64,000 nt of DNA from Fimbriimonas sp035550555. GTDB taxonomy: Bacteria; Armatimonadota; Fimbriimonadia; Fimbriimonadales; Fimbriimonadaceae. Position numbers and translations under genes: made by a program. The notes below the pieces were generated by a model, which saw only the letters and a program-made list of their open reading frames with translations, was not told where the DNA came from and searched no databases. Positions within the stretch are counted from its first letter, which is position 1, and each line of letters opens with the position of its first letter. Shown in pieces: positions 44,337-52,434 of the stretch. The stretch spans positions 1-64,000 of the forward strand of contig DASZPA010000135.1 in assembly GCA_035550555.1 (NCBI GenBank), given 5' to 3'.

Positions 44337-45151
44337 CCGACCGCCTCACTTATCAGGAGTCGTTCGTCCTCTTCTGATGAATCCCAAAGCTGAGATAGGT
44401 TATCGACTAGTTTTAGCCACGCGCCTTCAGGTGCTGCCTCGCGTATCTCCACCGATTCTGCGTTCATACGAATCGGCCAAGGAGCATCGCCCACGAACTC
44501 CTTTAGACCTGTAACGGTCACGACATGCCGTATACCCTTCTGGACACTCGGAAAGACTGACTCATCAAATAGGCAACGAACCTTAACTGGCCCTATCTTT
44601 GGATAGACCGTAAAGTTCCACGGCTTCGAATGAACGTTGATTCCTTCAAGAATCCCTGTTATGGAACCTCTTGATCGATGTACGGGGCCAAGTTTCTTGT
44701 TGATTTCGTCGGCTATGCGAGAATCAATCACCATCTCAGCCTTGGAGGTTGTAATGTGAGCAACATCGTTTTTGAGTTGCTTTGCAAAGTCTCCAAGTGA
44801 CAGCCATGTATTCGGGTCGAAGGATTTAGGAGTTTTTGGCTGGCTAACCGCACTAAACACCTTTTCGAGGTTTCGTATTGGCTGAGAAGAACCGCGAATA
44901 ATGGCCTTTCGAGGTTTTACACCAGGAATCTTTACAGGGGCCTCGTTGACGCTTACAACGCGTAAAACGGCCTCAAGGGGGCTGTTCTTCTCAAGCGATA
45001 AGACCTGTACCCTTGCAATTCTCGGATCAGCCGAAAACTCGACTAGGAGCCGCATCATAGCGTTCAGTTGTCGCAACACATCGGGAGCCAGGTCAATGCC
45101 TAGAGTCGAACCCGATTCAATTCGAATGCTAACTTCTTCCGTGTGTGGCAC
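44333..45151 (-). CDS. Unknown passenger protein upstream of the PIN gene
   Basis: About 272 aa, no recognised family. GTG 45151 is taken as start because it lies 11 bases after the stop of the 61-aa gene; a TTG at 45205 would overlap that gene by 43 bp. The N-terminal part is a helix (DLAPDVLRQLNAMMRLLVEF), a central segment (SLGDFAKQLKNDVAHITTSKAEM) is also helical, and the C-terminal half (GPVHRSRGSITGILEGINVHSKPWNFTVYPKIGPVKVRC, i.e. strands) looks beta-rich. The order suggests a partner, carrier or inhibitor of the PIN protein. More AT-rich than the chromosome. Confidence 0.7.
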   Translation of the reverse strand: MPHTEEVSIRIESGSTLGIDLAPDVLRQLNAMMRLLVEFSADPRIARVQVLSLEKNSPLEAVLRVVSVNEAPVKIPGVKPRKAIIRGSSQPIRNLEKVFSAVSQPKTPKSFDPNTWLSLGDFAKQLKNDVAHITTSKAEMVIDSRIADEINKKLGPVHRSRGSITGILEGINVHSKPWNFTVYPKIGPVKVRCLFDESVFPSVQKGIRHVVTVTGLKEFVGDAPWPIRMNAESVEIREAAPEGAWLKLVDNLSQLWDSSEEDERLLISEAVG

Positions 45152-45162
45152 TTCGGATAGTC

Positions 45163-45348
45163 CTAATGGCGCTGGCGTTTCTGATCGGCCTGAGACTCTT
45201 TCCAAACGCTTTCGCGCCTGTCGAGTTCCGACTTCGGAACCCCTAGAGCTTTCCTCAATCCAGCATCCAGATTCACCATGTCGGGGCGCGCCTCGAATGC
45301 CGCGTCTCTGGCGCTTGATCCAGGATCGCTCTTCTTTCGTTTCCTCAT
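45163..45348 (-). CDS. 61-aa passenger protein, antitoxin-like size
   Basis: Small, highly charged protein (basic start RKRKKSDPGS, then GLRKALGVPKSELDRRE and a tail of KESQADQKRQRH). Its ATG overlaps the transposase stop (ATGA). Composition and length resemble short helical antitoxin-like proteins, for example those with a conserved GVPKxEL segment, but no named family was identified. It lies in front of the unknown gene and the PIN nuclease and might bind one of them. Confidence 0.6.
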   Translation of the reverse strand: MRKRKKSDPGSSARDAAFEARPDMVNLDAGLRKALGVPKSELDRRESVWKESQADQKRQRH

Positions 45349-46295
45349 GCTGGCTGTTGTTGAGAGACGTTGCCAGTGAGCGCCGCGTAGGTCACTCGCT
45401 TACCCTTCGCACCCGCTACCGCGAGTTCAAAACGGTCGGCATCGGTCCCCTTGCGCTCATTGTAACGGAAAGCCTGTTCGTCCAGGTAGCGGAACAGGTG
45501 AAACGGTTCAATAGAAACATAGGTTCCGTTGATCGTCCTCTTTAGGAGACTCCAGAAGTTCTCCAATCCGTTCGTGTGAATCTGTCCTTCCACGTAACTC
45601 GTGGCGTGGTCGATGACTCCGTGCTGGAATGTCTGATCCAGCCCATCGTAGGATCGAAGCGCATCGGAGTAAAGATTGCACCCGTGAAGAACGTTTTCCT
45701 TGATGATCTTGTGAAGCTGCTTTTTGGTCGGTCGCTCAATGTGCTGTAGCTTGACGTTGCCGCCACGCTCTAGCATTCCGAACACGACCGCCTTGTCCTT
45801 TCCGCCCGTGCCCGTGATCTTTCGCTCCTTGACCTCTTTGTGCATGTTGCGGGCTTTGCCGCCGATGTACGTCTCATCGACTTCGACAGCATCAGCCAGC
45901 TTCTCAAACGATCCGTTCTGAAGGGCTAGCCGAATTCGGTGGAGCATGAACCACGCGGTTTTCTGTGTGACGCCTAGACCGCGATGTAATTCATAGCTGC
46001 TGATCCCGTTTTTGGCGTTGGTAATCAGCCACATGGCCGGGAGCCACTTACTGAACGGGATATGGGAAGCCTCGAAAACGGTCCCGGTCTTGGCACTGAA
46101 CTGCTCACCGCAGTCGTTGCAACGGAACCGCAAGCGGCTCTCGATTAGATGAATCTTGCCCGACTCGCTGCAGTGCGGGCAAACAACGCCTTTGGGCCAT
46201 CGTCGGCTGACGAAGTAGCTCCAAGCTACGCGCTCATCTTCGAAGTAGCGAATGACTTCGAGAAGCGTTTCCGGTGTTGGCAGTGCGGCGTTCAC
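45345..46295 (-). CDS. IS1595-family transposase
   Basis: A 316-aa transposase. N-terminal zinc ribbon CPHC..CNDC (about residues 38-62), followed by the ISXO2-like catalytic domain with VEVDETYIGGK (first Asp), CNLYSDALRSYDGL (second Asp) and HTNGLENFWSLLKRTINGTY (third acidic/Asn position and the Lys motif). The typical HLFRYLDEQAFRYNER ends the catalytic core. GTG is the likely start. It reads leftwards within the element and is followed by the passenger genes in the same unit. Confidence 0.95.
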   Translation of the reverse strand: MNAALPTPETLLEVIRYFEDERVAWSYFVSRRWPKGVVCPHCSESGKIHLIESRLRFRCNDCGEQFSAKTGTVFEASHIPFSKWLPAMWLITNAKNGISSYELHRGLGVTQKTAWFMLHRIRLALQNGSFEKLADAVEVDETYIGGKARNMHKEVKERKITGTGGKDKAVVFGMLERGGNVKLQHIERPTKKQLHKIIKENVLHGCNLYSDALRSYDGLDQTFQHGVIDHATSYVEGQIHTNGLENFWSLLKRTINGTYVSIEPFHLFRYLDEQAFRYNERKGTDADRFELAVAGAKGKRVTYAALTGNVSQQQPA

Positions 46296-46301
46296 ATATC
46301 T

Positions 46302-46307
46302 ATTATA
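46302..46307 (-). promoter_or_regulatory. -10 like element before the transposase
   Basis: On the minus strand TATAAT lies seven bases before the GTG start at 46295 and just inside the right terminal repeat (46317-46339). Transcription from it would start at or near the GTG, giving a leaderless mRNA. A clear -35 match is not visible. Confidence 0.4.
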
Positions 46308-46316
46308 GCATAGAAT

Positions 46317-46339
46317 TGTGCACGAAGTATATTATTGCC
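46317..46339. repeat. Right terminal inverted repeat of the IS1595 element
   Basis: Reverse complement starts GGCAATAATATACTTCGTGC; one mismatch to the left repeat (position 46331). Followed directly by the second copy of CTATTTTG. Confidence 0.92.
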
Positions 46340-46347
46340 CTATTTTG
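46340..46347. repeat. 8-bp target site duplication, right copy
   Basis: CTATTTTG, identical to 43781-43788, confirming both element boundaries. Confidence 0.92.
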
Positions 46348-46570
46348 GGTGCTGCTGATCGTGGGTTACACCGAAGTTGCGATCCAGAACGACACGATCG
46401 CCTACCTGGCGATCGGCTGGCTATTGGTCGCTTTTGCAGTCTGGTACTTAGAAGACAGTTCTCTCTACTTGGTTGTCCCCACCGCCTTCGTCGATGCTTT
46501 CTTGATCTTGAAGATCTTTGGCCGAGATATCGAGGTTCCAAGGAGGGCCGGCGGATTCCGATGGTTCTAG
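46348..46570 (+). pseudogene. 3' fragment of small membrane protein gene split by IS element
   Basis: Continues the reading frame of 43745-43788 across the insertion: the joined product is 88 aa with two or more hydrophobic segments (PLILFWVLLIVGY; YLAIGWLLVAFAVWYL; VVPTAFVDAFLILKIF) and a basic tail. Together the fragments give 267 bases, a whole number of codons. The intact protein would be a small unidentified membrane protein. Confidence 0.8.
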
Positions 46571-46613
46571 GGCCGCGCTAATCGCCATCTTTTGGACAAA
46601 CTAGCGCTCGGAG

Positions 46614-47684
46614 ATGATTCGCTTTTCAATCGTCGGCGCTGGGTGGCGTTCGGAGTTCTTCCTGAGGATCGCGCGAGAGCTTCCCGAGCTGTTCGAGATC
46701 CAATGCATCCTGGCTCGCAGGCCCGATCGCGCGGAGGAGCTTCGCCGCGAGTTCGCCGTGCGGACGACGGACAATCTGGAGGATCTTCTCGCGGGCAAGC
46801 CGGACTTTGTCGTCACATCCGTTTCGTGGGACAGCAACCCGGCCGTCATGCGGGAGCTTGCCGAGCGGGGTGTGCCCGTGCTTTCCGAAACGCCGCCGGC
46901 ACGCTCTCACGACGATCTGCTAGCACTGATGGATCTGATGAAGGCCGGCGCCCGAATTCAGGTGGCCGAGCAGTACTTCCTCCAACCGGAGCATGCGGCG
47001 CGTCTCAACGTGGCCGCTTCGGGGCGGCTCGGAGACGTGTTCCAAGCGCAGATCTCGGTTGCTCACGGCTATCACGGAATCAGCCTCATGCGGAAGTACC
47101 TGGGAATCACGTATGAAGCGGCGACGGTCACTGCGAGAAATCTCCCCGAGACGGTGGTCGGAGGTCCCGACCGCAACGGGCGTCCTCCGCGAGAGGAGCG
47201 GATCGACCAACACACGCAGCAGGTCGCCTTCTTCGACTTCGGTGACAAGCAGGGAGTGTTCGACTTCGTCGGCTCGATTTACCACTCCTATATTCGAACG
47301 CATCGAGTCTTGGTGCGGGGCCCGCGCGGCGAGATCAATGGCGACCAGGTCCGGTATCTAGCCGACTACAAGACGCCAATCGAGTTTCAGATGCGTCGCG
47401 TGGACGCAGGGCACACTGGCGACCTGGACGGCCATTTCAACCACGGTGTGCTTGCCGGTGAGACTTGGGCCTACCGAAACCCGTTCCCCTTCGCGCGTCT
47501 CATGGACGACGAGATCGCGATCGCCGACTGCCTGAAACGAATGGGCGAGTACGCCCATGGCGGCGCCGACTTCTATCCGCTCGCCGAGGCGTGCCAGGAT
47601 CACTACCTTTCGATCCTCATGGAGAGATCGGCCGCGAGCGGCAAAGAGGTCCAAGGCAGCGTCCAACCTTGGGCAGGTCTTTGA
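46614..47684 (+). CDS. Gfo/Idh/MocA family oxidoreductase
   Basis: A 356-aa NAD(P)-dependent dehydrogenase. The Rossmann motif is FSIVGAGWRSEFFLR; the usual EKP active-site motif is replaced by VLSETPPARS, so the catalytic Lys is missing and Thr stands in its place. C-terminal substrate domain includes EERIDQHTQQVAFFDFGDKQ. GGAG stands directly before the ATG. It converges with the hydroxyproline operon. A divergent member of the family; substrate unknown and catalysis may differ. Confidence 0.85.
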   Translation: MIRFSIVGAGWRSEFFLRIARELPELFEIQCILARRPDRAEELRREFAVRTTDNLEDLLAGKPDFVVTSVSWDSNPAVMRELAERGVPVLSETPPARSHDDLLALMDLMKAGARIQVAEQYFLQPEHAARLNVAASGRLGDVFQAQISVAHGYHGISLMRKYLGITYEAATVTARNLPETVVGGPDRNGRPPREERIDQHTQQVAFFDFGDKQGVFDFVGSIYHSYIRTHRVLVRGPRGEINGDQVRYLADYKTPIEFQMRRVDAGHTGDLDGHFNHGVLAGETWAYRNPFPFARLMDDEIAIADCLKRMGEYAHGGADFYPLAEACQDHYLSILMERSAASGKEVQGSVQPWAGL

Positions 47685-47707
47685 ACCGGCAGCGGCAAGA
47701 AGAGAGG

Positions 47708-49255
47708 TTAGGAAGCTTCCCGAGTCAGCGAGCCGTTCACCGTGCGCCAGATGCCTCTGGAGTTCTCGTTTCGCAGTTCTTCAGGAAGCAAGTTTTGGGG
47801 CCAGTCCTGGTAGGCGACGGGACGGGCAAACCGGTAGATCGCCGCCGTACCCACGCTCGTGAAACGGCTGTCCGTGGTTGCCGGATAGGGCCCGCCGTGC
47901 TGCATGGCGGGGCAGACCGCGACTCCCGTCGGAAAGCCGTTGTAGATGACTCGTCCGGCCACTTTCGCCAACACCGGAGCAAGAGCCGAGAGATTATCGG
48001 TTTCGGAGGCGTGGACGGTGGCAGTGAGCTGACCGTGAAGGCTTTGGGCAACCTCGATCAACTGGTCCACGCTCCCGCAGTGAACCGCCACGGCCGAAGG
48101 CCCAAACAGCTCCTCCGCAAGACTAGGATTGCGCACGAACTCATCCGCGGACACCTTGAACAGCGCCGGCAAAACCTCGCCTTTGTGTGCGACCACCGTC
48201 TCCACGGATTCGGACCGCCGAGCGGCCTCCCGCAGGTACTTGTCCTTGATCTGGCTCGTCAGCATCGTTCCTGCCGAGACACCCGAAAGCTCCGCTGAAA
48301 CTTGGGTCACGAACGCGGAGAAGGCCTCGCCAATACCTATCACGAGTCCAGGATTGGTACAAAACTGACCGACCCCAAGGGTCAGCGAGGCCGCGTAGCC
48401 TTGAGCAAGGCTGCCGTGATCCGCAGACAGCGCGCCCGGCAAGATAAATACGGGGTTCACGCTGCCCATCTCAGCAAAGACTGGAATAGGTCTCGGCCTC
48501 CGTGCGGCCAAGTCGAAGAGGGATCGGCCGGCCGCCTGCGATCCCGTGAAAGCGACGGACTCCAGACGCTCTTGCTGAACCAGCAGAGAGCCTTCTTTCG
48601 CCCCGCCATGAATCATCGAGAACACGCCCTTCGGCATTCCCGTCGAGCACGCGGCAGCCACTATGGCTCGCGCCGCCAGCTCGGATGTGCCCGGATGGGC
48701 TGGGTGGGCCTTTACGATGACGCAGCAGCCCGCCGCCAGGGCGCTGGCGGTATCTCCGCCTGCCACCGAAAACGCGAAGGGAAAGTTAGAGGCGCCGAAA
48801 ATGGCCGTGGGACCGATCGGCACCAGCATTCGCCTCAAATCGGGCGTTCCCTGCCCGGCGAGATCGATCCTGGCATCCACCCATGAGCCCTCGGCGACCA
48901 GATTGGCGAACATCCGAAGCTGACTCGTGGTGCGAGTCATTTCACCCTTCAATCGGGCAGCGCTGAGAGCCGTTTCCGCCTGCGCTCGCTCGACCATCTC
49001 GTCGGCGCTCGACGCGAGCCGGTCGGCCACAGCCTCCAGGAACCTCGCGCGGTCAGGACCAGACACCTCGAGGTAAGACCCTTGCGCCCGATACGCCGTC
49101 TCGACCGCCTCGGCAATCTCCGTCTCCGTGGCTACGACGAATTCGCCGCTCAGCTTCACTCCCGAGGCAGCATCCAGGCCGAAGATCCGTTCGGTGCCGT
49201 TGGCAGATTCTCGACCGCCAATCAAATTTGAGCCGGTAAGTTGCTGTTCAGTCAT
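47708..49255 (-). CDS. Aldehyde dehydrogenase, likely alpha-ketoglutarate semialdehyde dehydrogenase
   Basis: A 515-aa NADP-type aldehyde dehydrogenase. The catalytic Cys is in GQFCTNPGL, the catalytic Glu in PVFAEMGSVNP, the nucleotide site in FTGSQAAGRSL. Similarity to 2,5-dioxovalerate dehydrogenases is supported by the pattern GVFSMIHGG and by context: the last gene of a four-gene hydroxyproline unit, where it would oxidise 2-oxoglutarate semialdehyde to 2-oxoglutarate. ATG 49255 lies within the last codons of the FAD-dependent gene (8-bp overlap); an upstream start is rejected. Confidence 0.9.
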   Translation of the reverse strand: MTEQQLTGSNLIGGRESANGTERIFGLDAASGVKLSGEFVVATETEIAEAVETAYRAQGSYLEVSGPDRARFLEAVADRLASSADEMVERAQAETALSAARLKGEMTRTTSQLRMFANLVAEGSWVDARIDLAGQGTPDLRRMLVPIGPTAIFGASNFPFAFSVAGGDTASALAAGCCVIVKAHPAHPGTSELAARAIVAAACSTGMPKGVFSMIHGGAKEGSLLVQQERLESVAFTGSQAAGRSLFDLAARRPRPIPVFAEMGSVNPVFILPGALSADHGSLAQGYAASLTLGVGQFCTNPGLVIGIGEAFSAFVTQVSAELSGVSAGTMLTSQIKDKYLREAARRSESVETVVAHKGEVLPALFKVSADEFVRNPSLAEELFGPSAVAVHCGSVDQLIEVAQSLHGQLTATVHASETDNLSALAPVLAKVAGRVIYNGFPTGVAVCPAMQHGGPYPATTDSRFTSVGTAAIYRFARPVAYQDWPQNLLPEELRNENSRGIWRTVNGSLTREAS

Positions 49256-50489
49256 AGCGGTCGGGTGAAAGTCTATCAATTGGCAGCTCCGTCGGTTCGC
49301 AGTCCACAAGAGTACCAACCAATCTACCGGTTATCGGCCCCAAGCTCATTCCCATCATAGCGTGCCCTGTGGCTACAACAACATTATCGATTCTTCTTGT
49401 CCGCCCGATATAGGGCATGCCGTCCGGGGTGCAGGGCCGATGGCCGAACCAGACGGGGCTCGCCGCGACGCGCTCACGGGTGAAAGCGGGGAAGTATTGC
49501 TCAATTCCCTTGTACATACCTTCGACCCTCGATTGCGTGATCCCATCTTTGGGATGGCCCAGCTCCAGCGTCCCTACAAACCGTATTCCGTCGAGCATCG
49601 GAGTGATTGCGATGCGGGCTTCGGTGAAGATGCATGGCGTGTTCAGTGGCTGAGGAGGGTTCTTCACCGTGAGTCCATAGCCCTTGCCTGAAAGCATCGG
49701 CAAGTTGAGGCCGATCGCCTTGCCCAGCTCGCCAGACCACGCGCCGGCAGCGAGGACGAACTGATCGGCCCCAAGCGAACCGGCCTGAAGCTCGACCGCC
49801 CCAAGTCGTCTCTGCGATCGATAGAGGCCTTTCACTTCGGAGCAGACGAAACTGACGCCCCGCTGTTCAAGAGATTCTCTCAGCGCGTTCATGAATGCCG
49901 GCGGCGTCAGGTGCGCGTCGTCCAGAAAGTGAACTCCTCCCTGGACGTTCAGGTCGAGCTCCGGCTCTAACTTCGCGACCTCTTCGTTTGAGAGCGGCAC
50001 GGTTCTGAGTCCGAGCTTGCCGGCCGTCTCGCCGAGCGCGATCTCCTCCTCGAGAGCTTTTTCCGTGTTGCAGAGCATCAAGAGGCCTCTTTGAGCGTAG
50101 CCGACGGAGATCCGAAGGCGGCTGAGAAGAGCTTCGTAGGCTGTCCTGCTCCGCAGGTTCAGCTCCTTCAAGATCGGGCTGTTTGCCTCAACCTGACTCT
50201 TGTTGGCATTTTTGAGAAATCGTCCCATCCAGGCGAGCGTGGCAAGATCCGGCAGGCCCGCCAAACCGAAAGGGGTGTCCCGGCGAAGCATCATCTTGAG
50301 TCCGATCCGAACCATGCCGGGTGAGGCCAAGGGGACGAAGTGGCTGGGAACAACGATCCCACCGTTTCCGTAGCTGCAGCCCTCGGTTGCGCCCGTGCGG
50401 TCGACCACCGTCACACGATGGCCCCGCTGCAAAAGCTCGTCGGCCGCACACAGCCCGACGACGCCGCCCCCAATGACGACGACGTTCAT
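49248..50489 (-). CDS. FAD-dependent oxidase/dehydrogenase, likely D-hydroxyproline dehydrogenase
   Basis: DadA/glycine oxidase-type flavoprotein, 413 aa. FAD site VVVIGGGVVGLCAADELLQRGH at the N terminus (GxGxxG), and a C-terminal motif PDGMPYIGRTRRIDNVVVATGHAMMG (shown here as PDGMPYIGR and ATGHAMMGMSLGP). In this operon it would oxidise cis-4-hydroxy-D-proline to pyrroline-4-hydroxy-2-carboxylate. Its start overlaps the epimerase stop (ATGA) and its end overlaps the aldehyde dehydrogenase start. A general D-amino acid dehydrogenase role cannot be excluded. Confidence 0.88.
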   Translation of the reverse strand: MNVVVIGGGVVGLCAADELLQRGHRVTVVDRTGATEGCSYGNGGIVVPSHFVPLASPGMVRIGLKMMLRRDTPFGLAGLPDLATLAWMGRFLKNANKSQVEANSPILKELNLRSRTAYEALLSRLRISVGYAQRGLLMLCNTEKALEEEIALGETAGKLGLRTVPLSNEEVAKLEPELDLNVQGGVHFLDDAHLTPPAFMNALRESLEQRGVSFVCSEVKGLYRSQRRLGAVELQAGSLGADQFVLAAGAWSGELGKAIGLNLPMLSGKGYGLTVKNPPQPLNTPCIFTEARIAITPMLDGIRFVGTLELGHPKDGITQSRVEGMYKGIEQYFPAFTRERVAASPVWFGHRPCTPDGMPYIGRTRRIDNVVVATGHAMMGMSLGPITGRLVGTLVDCEPTELPIDRLSPDRYD

Positions 50490-51421
50490 CCGAGACCCCA
50501 GCGAAGCGGATCGTCTTCAGAGAAAAGCAGGGTGGATTCCGCTGTCACATAGGCTCGGCCCACGATCGTCGGAATCAGAAGGCCGTCGTCGACGTCGATC
50601 TTTCCGCGAAACGCCGTGCCTGTCGTGCTCTCCTGGACGTACCAATGACCCTCCTCCAACAGTCCGTCATCAAAAAGGCACGCGAGCTTGGCGCTCGTTC
50701 CCGTGCCACAGGGCGAGCGATCGTAGGCTCCGCCGGGACAGAGGACGAAGTTGCGCGAGTCGGCTCCCTCCAGGGACGCCGGCCCCTCCAGCTCGACGTG
50801 GTCGATCTCCGCGCCATCTGCTCCGGTGGTGCCGTGAGCAGCCAGATGGTCTCGAATCGCAAGCGTCACCTGCGTCAGCTCCATGGCTTTGGACAGGTCG
50901 ATGTCGAAATGGGGCTCGCGCACAATGAAGAACCAGTTGCCGCCCCAGGAGATATCCCCAACGAGCCGGCCGACGCAGGGCACATCCAATTCGATACCTC
51001 GAGCTAAGCGTCGCGCAGGTACGTTTTGCAGCGCAACGTCGCCGTCCTCAGTCAAGTGGGCTGACACGGTTCCGACTGGCGTGTCGATCCGGATGTCGCC
51101 GGCCTGCGCCAAGCCCAGATGGCGAAGCGTCTCCACGACTCCGATCGTGCCGTGCCCGCACATTCCCAAATAGCCGGCATTGTTGCAGAAGACCACGCCG
51201 GCAGCCGAGCCCTCATGAACAGGTGGCGTGAGAACCGCCCCGACCCAGACGTCAGACCCGCGGGGCTCCGTTAGGATCGCCGTTCGCAGGTGGTCCAGCC
51301 GGTCGCGAAAATCGTTTCGCCGCTCGGCCATCGTTGCTCCATGAAGCTCGATGGCTCCAACCGGAATGACCCTCGTCGGCTCGGCGGCCGTATGCGAGTC
51401 GATTACGGGGATACGCAGCAT
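50486..51421 (-). CDS. 4-hydroxyproline 2-epimerase (proline racemase family)
   Basis: A 311-aa cofactor-free epimerase. Both catalytic Cys are present: MCGHGTIG (near residue 88) and SPCGTGTSAKLA (near 236). The start RIPVIDSHTAAEPTRV is typical. It inverts C2 of trans-4-hydroxy-L-proline to give cis-4-hydroxy-D-proline. ATG 51421 lies two bases after the stop of the DapA-like gene; the 81-residue extension upstream is antisense and rejected. The context with deaminase, dehydrogenase and aldehyde dehydrogenase supports the hydroxyproline over the proline substrate. Confidence 0.92.
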   Translation of the reverse strand: MLRIPVIDSHTAAEPTRVIPVGAIELHGATMAERRNDFRDRLDHLRTAILTEPRGSDVWVGAVLTPPVHEGSAAGVVFCNNAGYLGMCGHGTIGVVETLRHLGLAQAGDIRIDTPVGTVSAHLTEDGDVALQNVPARRLARGIELDVPCVGRLVGDISWGGNWFFIVREPHFDIDLSKAMELTQVTLAIRDHLAAHGTTGADGAEIDHVELEGPASLEGADSRNFVLCPGGAYDRSPCGTGTSAKLACLFDDGLLEEGHWYVQESTTGTAFRGKIDVDDGLLIPTIVGRAYVTAESTLLFSEDDPLRWGLG

Positions 51422-51423
51422 GC

Positions 51424-52323
51424 TCAATCCAAGGCGGGACGGTGCTCGATTCCTTTGCGAATGATATCGAGTACCCGCTCCCGGTCGGAGCCCGAAAGCG
51501 CAAGCCGCGGCAAGCGAACGTATTCGCGGCCGAGACCGGTTTCCTGGATCGCCAGCTTGATGTTCTGCACGAACTTGCCGCCGACGTCCAAATGCAGCAG
51601 AGGCGTGTACCACCGGTAGATCTCTCGCGCCCTCTCCCACTTGCCGGCCATGGCCAAATCCCACAGGTACTGGTTCTCACGGGGAAAGGCGAGGCCGATT
51701 CCCGCGATCCAGCCGTCGGCGCCAAGGAAGGCCGCCTCAAGTGCGAGATCGTCGACTCCTGCGAACAGCACGTACCGGTTACCCACCTCGTTGATAATGT
51801 CCGTGATGCGTCGCACGTCCCCGGAGGACTCCTTGATCGCGACCAGATTGGCCTCACTCGCCAGCTCGGCGAACATAGGCGGGGTCACGTCGGCGTGATA
51901 GCTGATCGGGTTGTTGTAGACGATGAGCGGAAGGGAAGTGCTGCGTGCGACGGTCCGGTAGTGGGCGAGCGTCTCGTCGTGGTCGGGCCGAAATGCCATG
52001 CAGGGCATGACCATGGCTCCTTGGGCGCCAAGTCCTTCCAGGTCCTTCACCCACTCGCAAGCGGCTCCGGTACTCAGCTCGGCCACCCCGCTCAGAACCG
52101 GAACGCGTCCGGCGGAGGTGGAGATCGCGCAACGGACGACCTCTTTCTTCTCTTCCCGCGAGAGCGCCGAGTTCTCTCCTAGCGACCCGAGCATCACCAA
52201 CCCCGCTACTCTGGATTGGATGAGCGCCTCAAGATGAGCCGCGGTGGCGTCGAGGTCGAGCGACAGGTCCGACTTGAATTGTGTCGTAACGGCCGGAAAG
52301 ACGTCTCTCCAATCTACTTTCAT
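51424..52323 (-). CDS. DapA-family lyase, likely pyrroline-4-hydroxy-2-carboxylate deaminase
   Basis: TIM-barrel protein of 299 aa with Schiff-base Lys in LVAIKESSGD and the active-site Tyr in LIVYNNP, and GSLGENSAL as the carboxylate-binding site. In hydroxyproline operons this family member removes ammonia and water from pyrroline-4-hydroxy-2-carboxylate to give 2-oxoglutarate semialdehyde. First gene of the four-gene unit. Without context it could be a keto-deoxy sugar aldolase; the adjacent epimerase makes the assignment likely. Confidence 0.88.
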   Translation of the reverse strand: MKVDWRDVFPAVTTQFKSDLSLDLDATAAHLEALIQSRVAGLVMLGSLGENSALSREEKKEVVRCAISTSAGRVPVLSGVAELSTGAACEWVKDLEGLGAQGAMVMPCMAFRPDHDETLAHYRTVARSTSLPLIVYNNPISYHADVTPPMFAELASEANLVAIKESSGDVRRITDIINEVGNRYVLFAGVDDLALEAAFLGADGWIAGIGLAFPRENQYLWDLAMAGKWERAREIYRWYTPLLHLDVGGKFVQNIKLAIQETGLGREYVRLPRLALSGSDRERVLDIIRKGIEHRPALD

Positions 52324-52434
52324 CGATTTCTGGTCCGGGGCGCCGAAGCCGCCGAGCGATCATTTTAGCCCAATCCGTTTAACGTTGAACGTTTTTGCGC
52401 GAAACCTTGTACCATGCGGTTCCAAAAGACGCGC

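Larger units (their letters stand above)
43789..46339 (-). mobile_element. IS1595-family insertion element with three passenger genes
   Basis: A complete element of 2551 bp bounded by 23-bp terminal inverted repeats (one mismatch, ends GGCAATAA) and flanked by the 8-bp duplication CTATTTTG. On its minus strand it carries, in order, the transposase, a 61-aa protein, a ~272-aa protein and a PIN-domain protein, joined by overlaps or 11-bp spacing. The passenger part is visibly more AT-rich than the surroundings, pointing to recent arrival from elsewhere. IS1595-family members are known to carry passenger genes, but this trio was not recognised. Confidence 0.92.
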
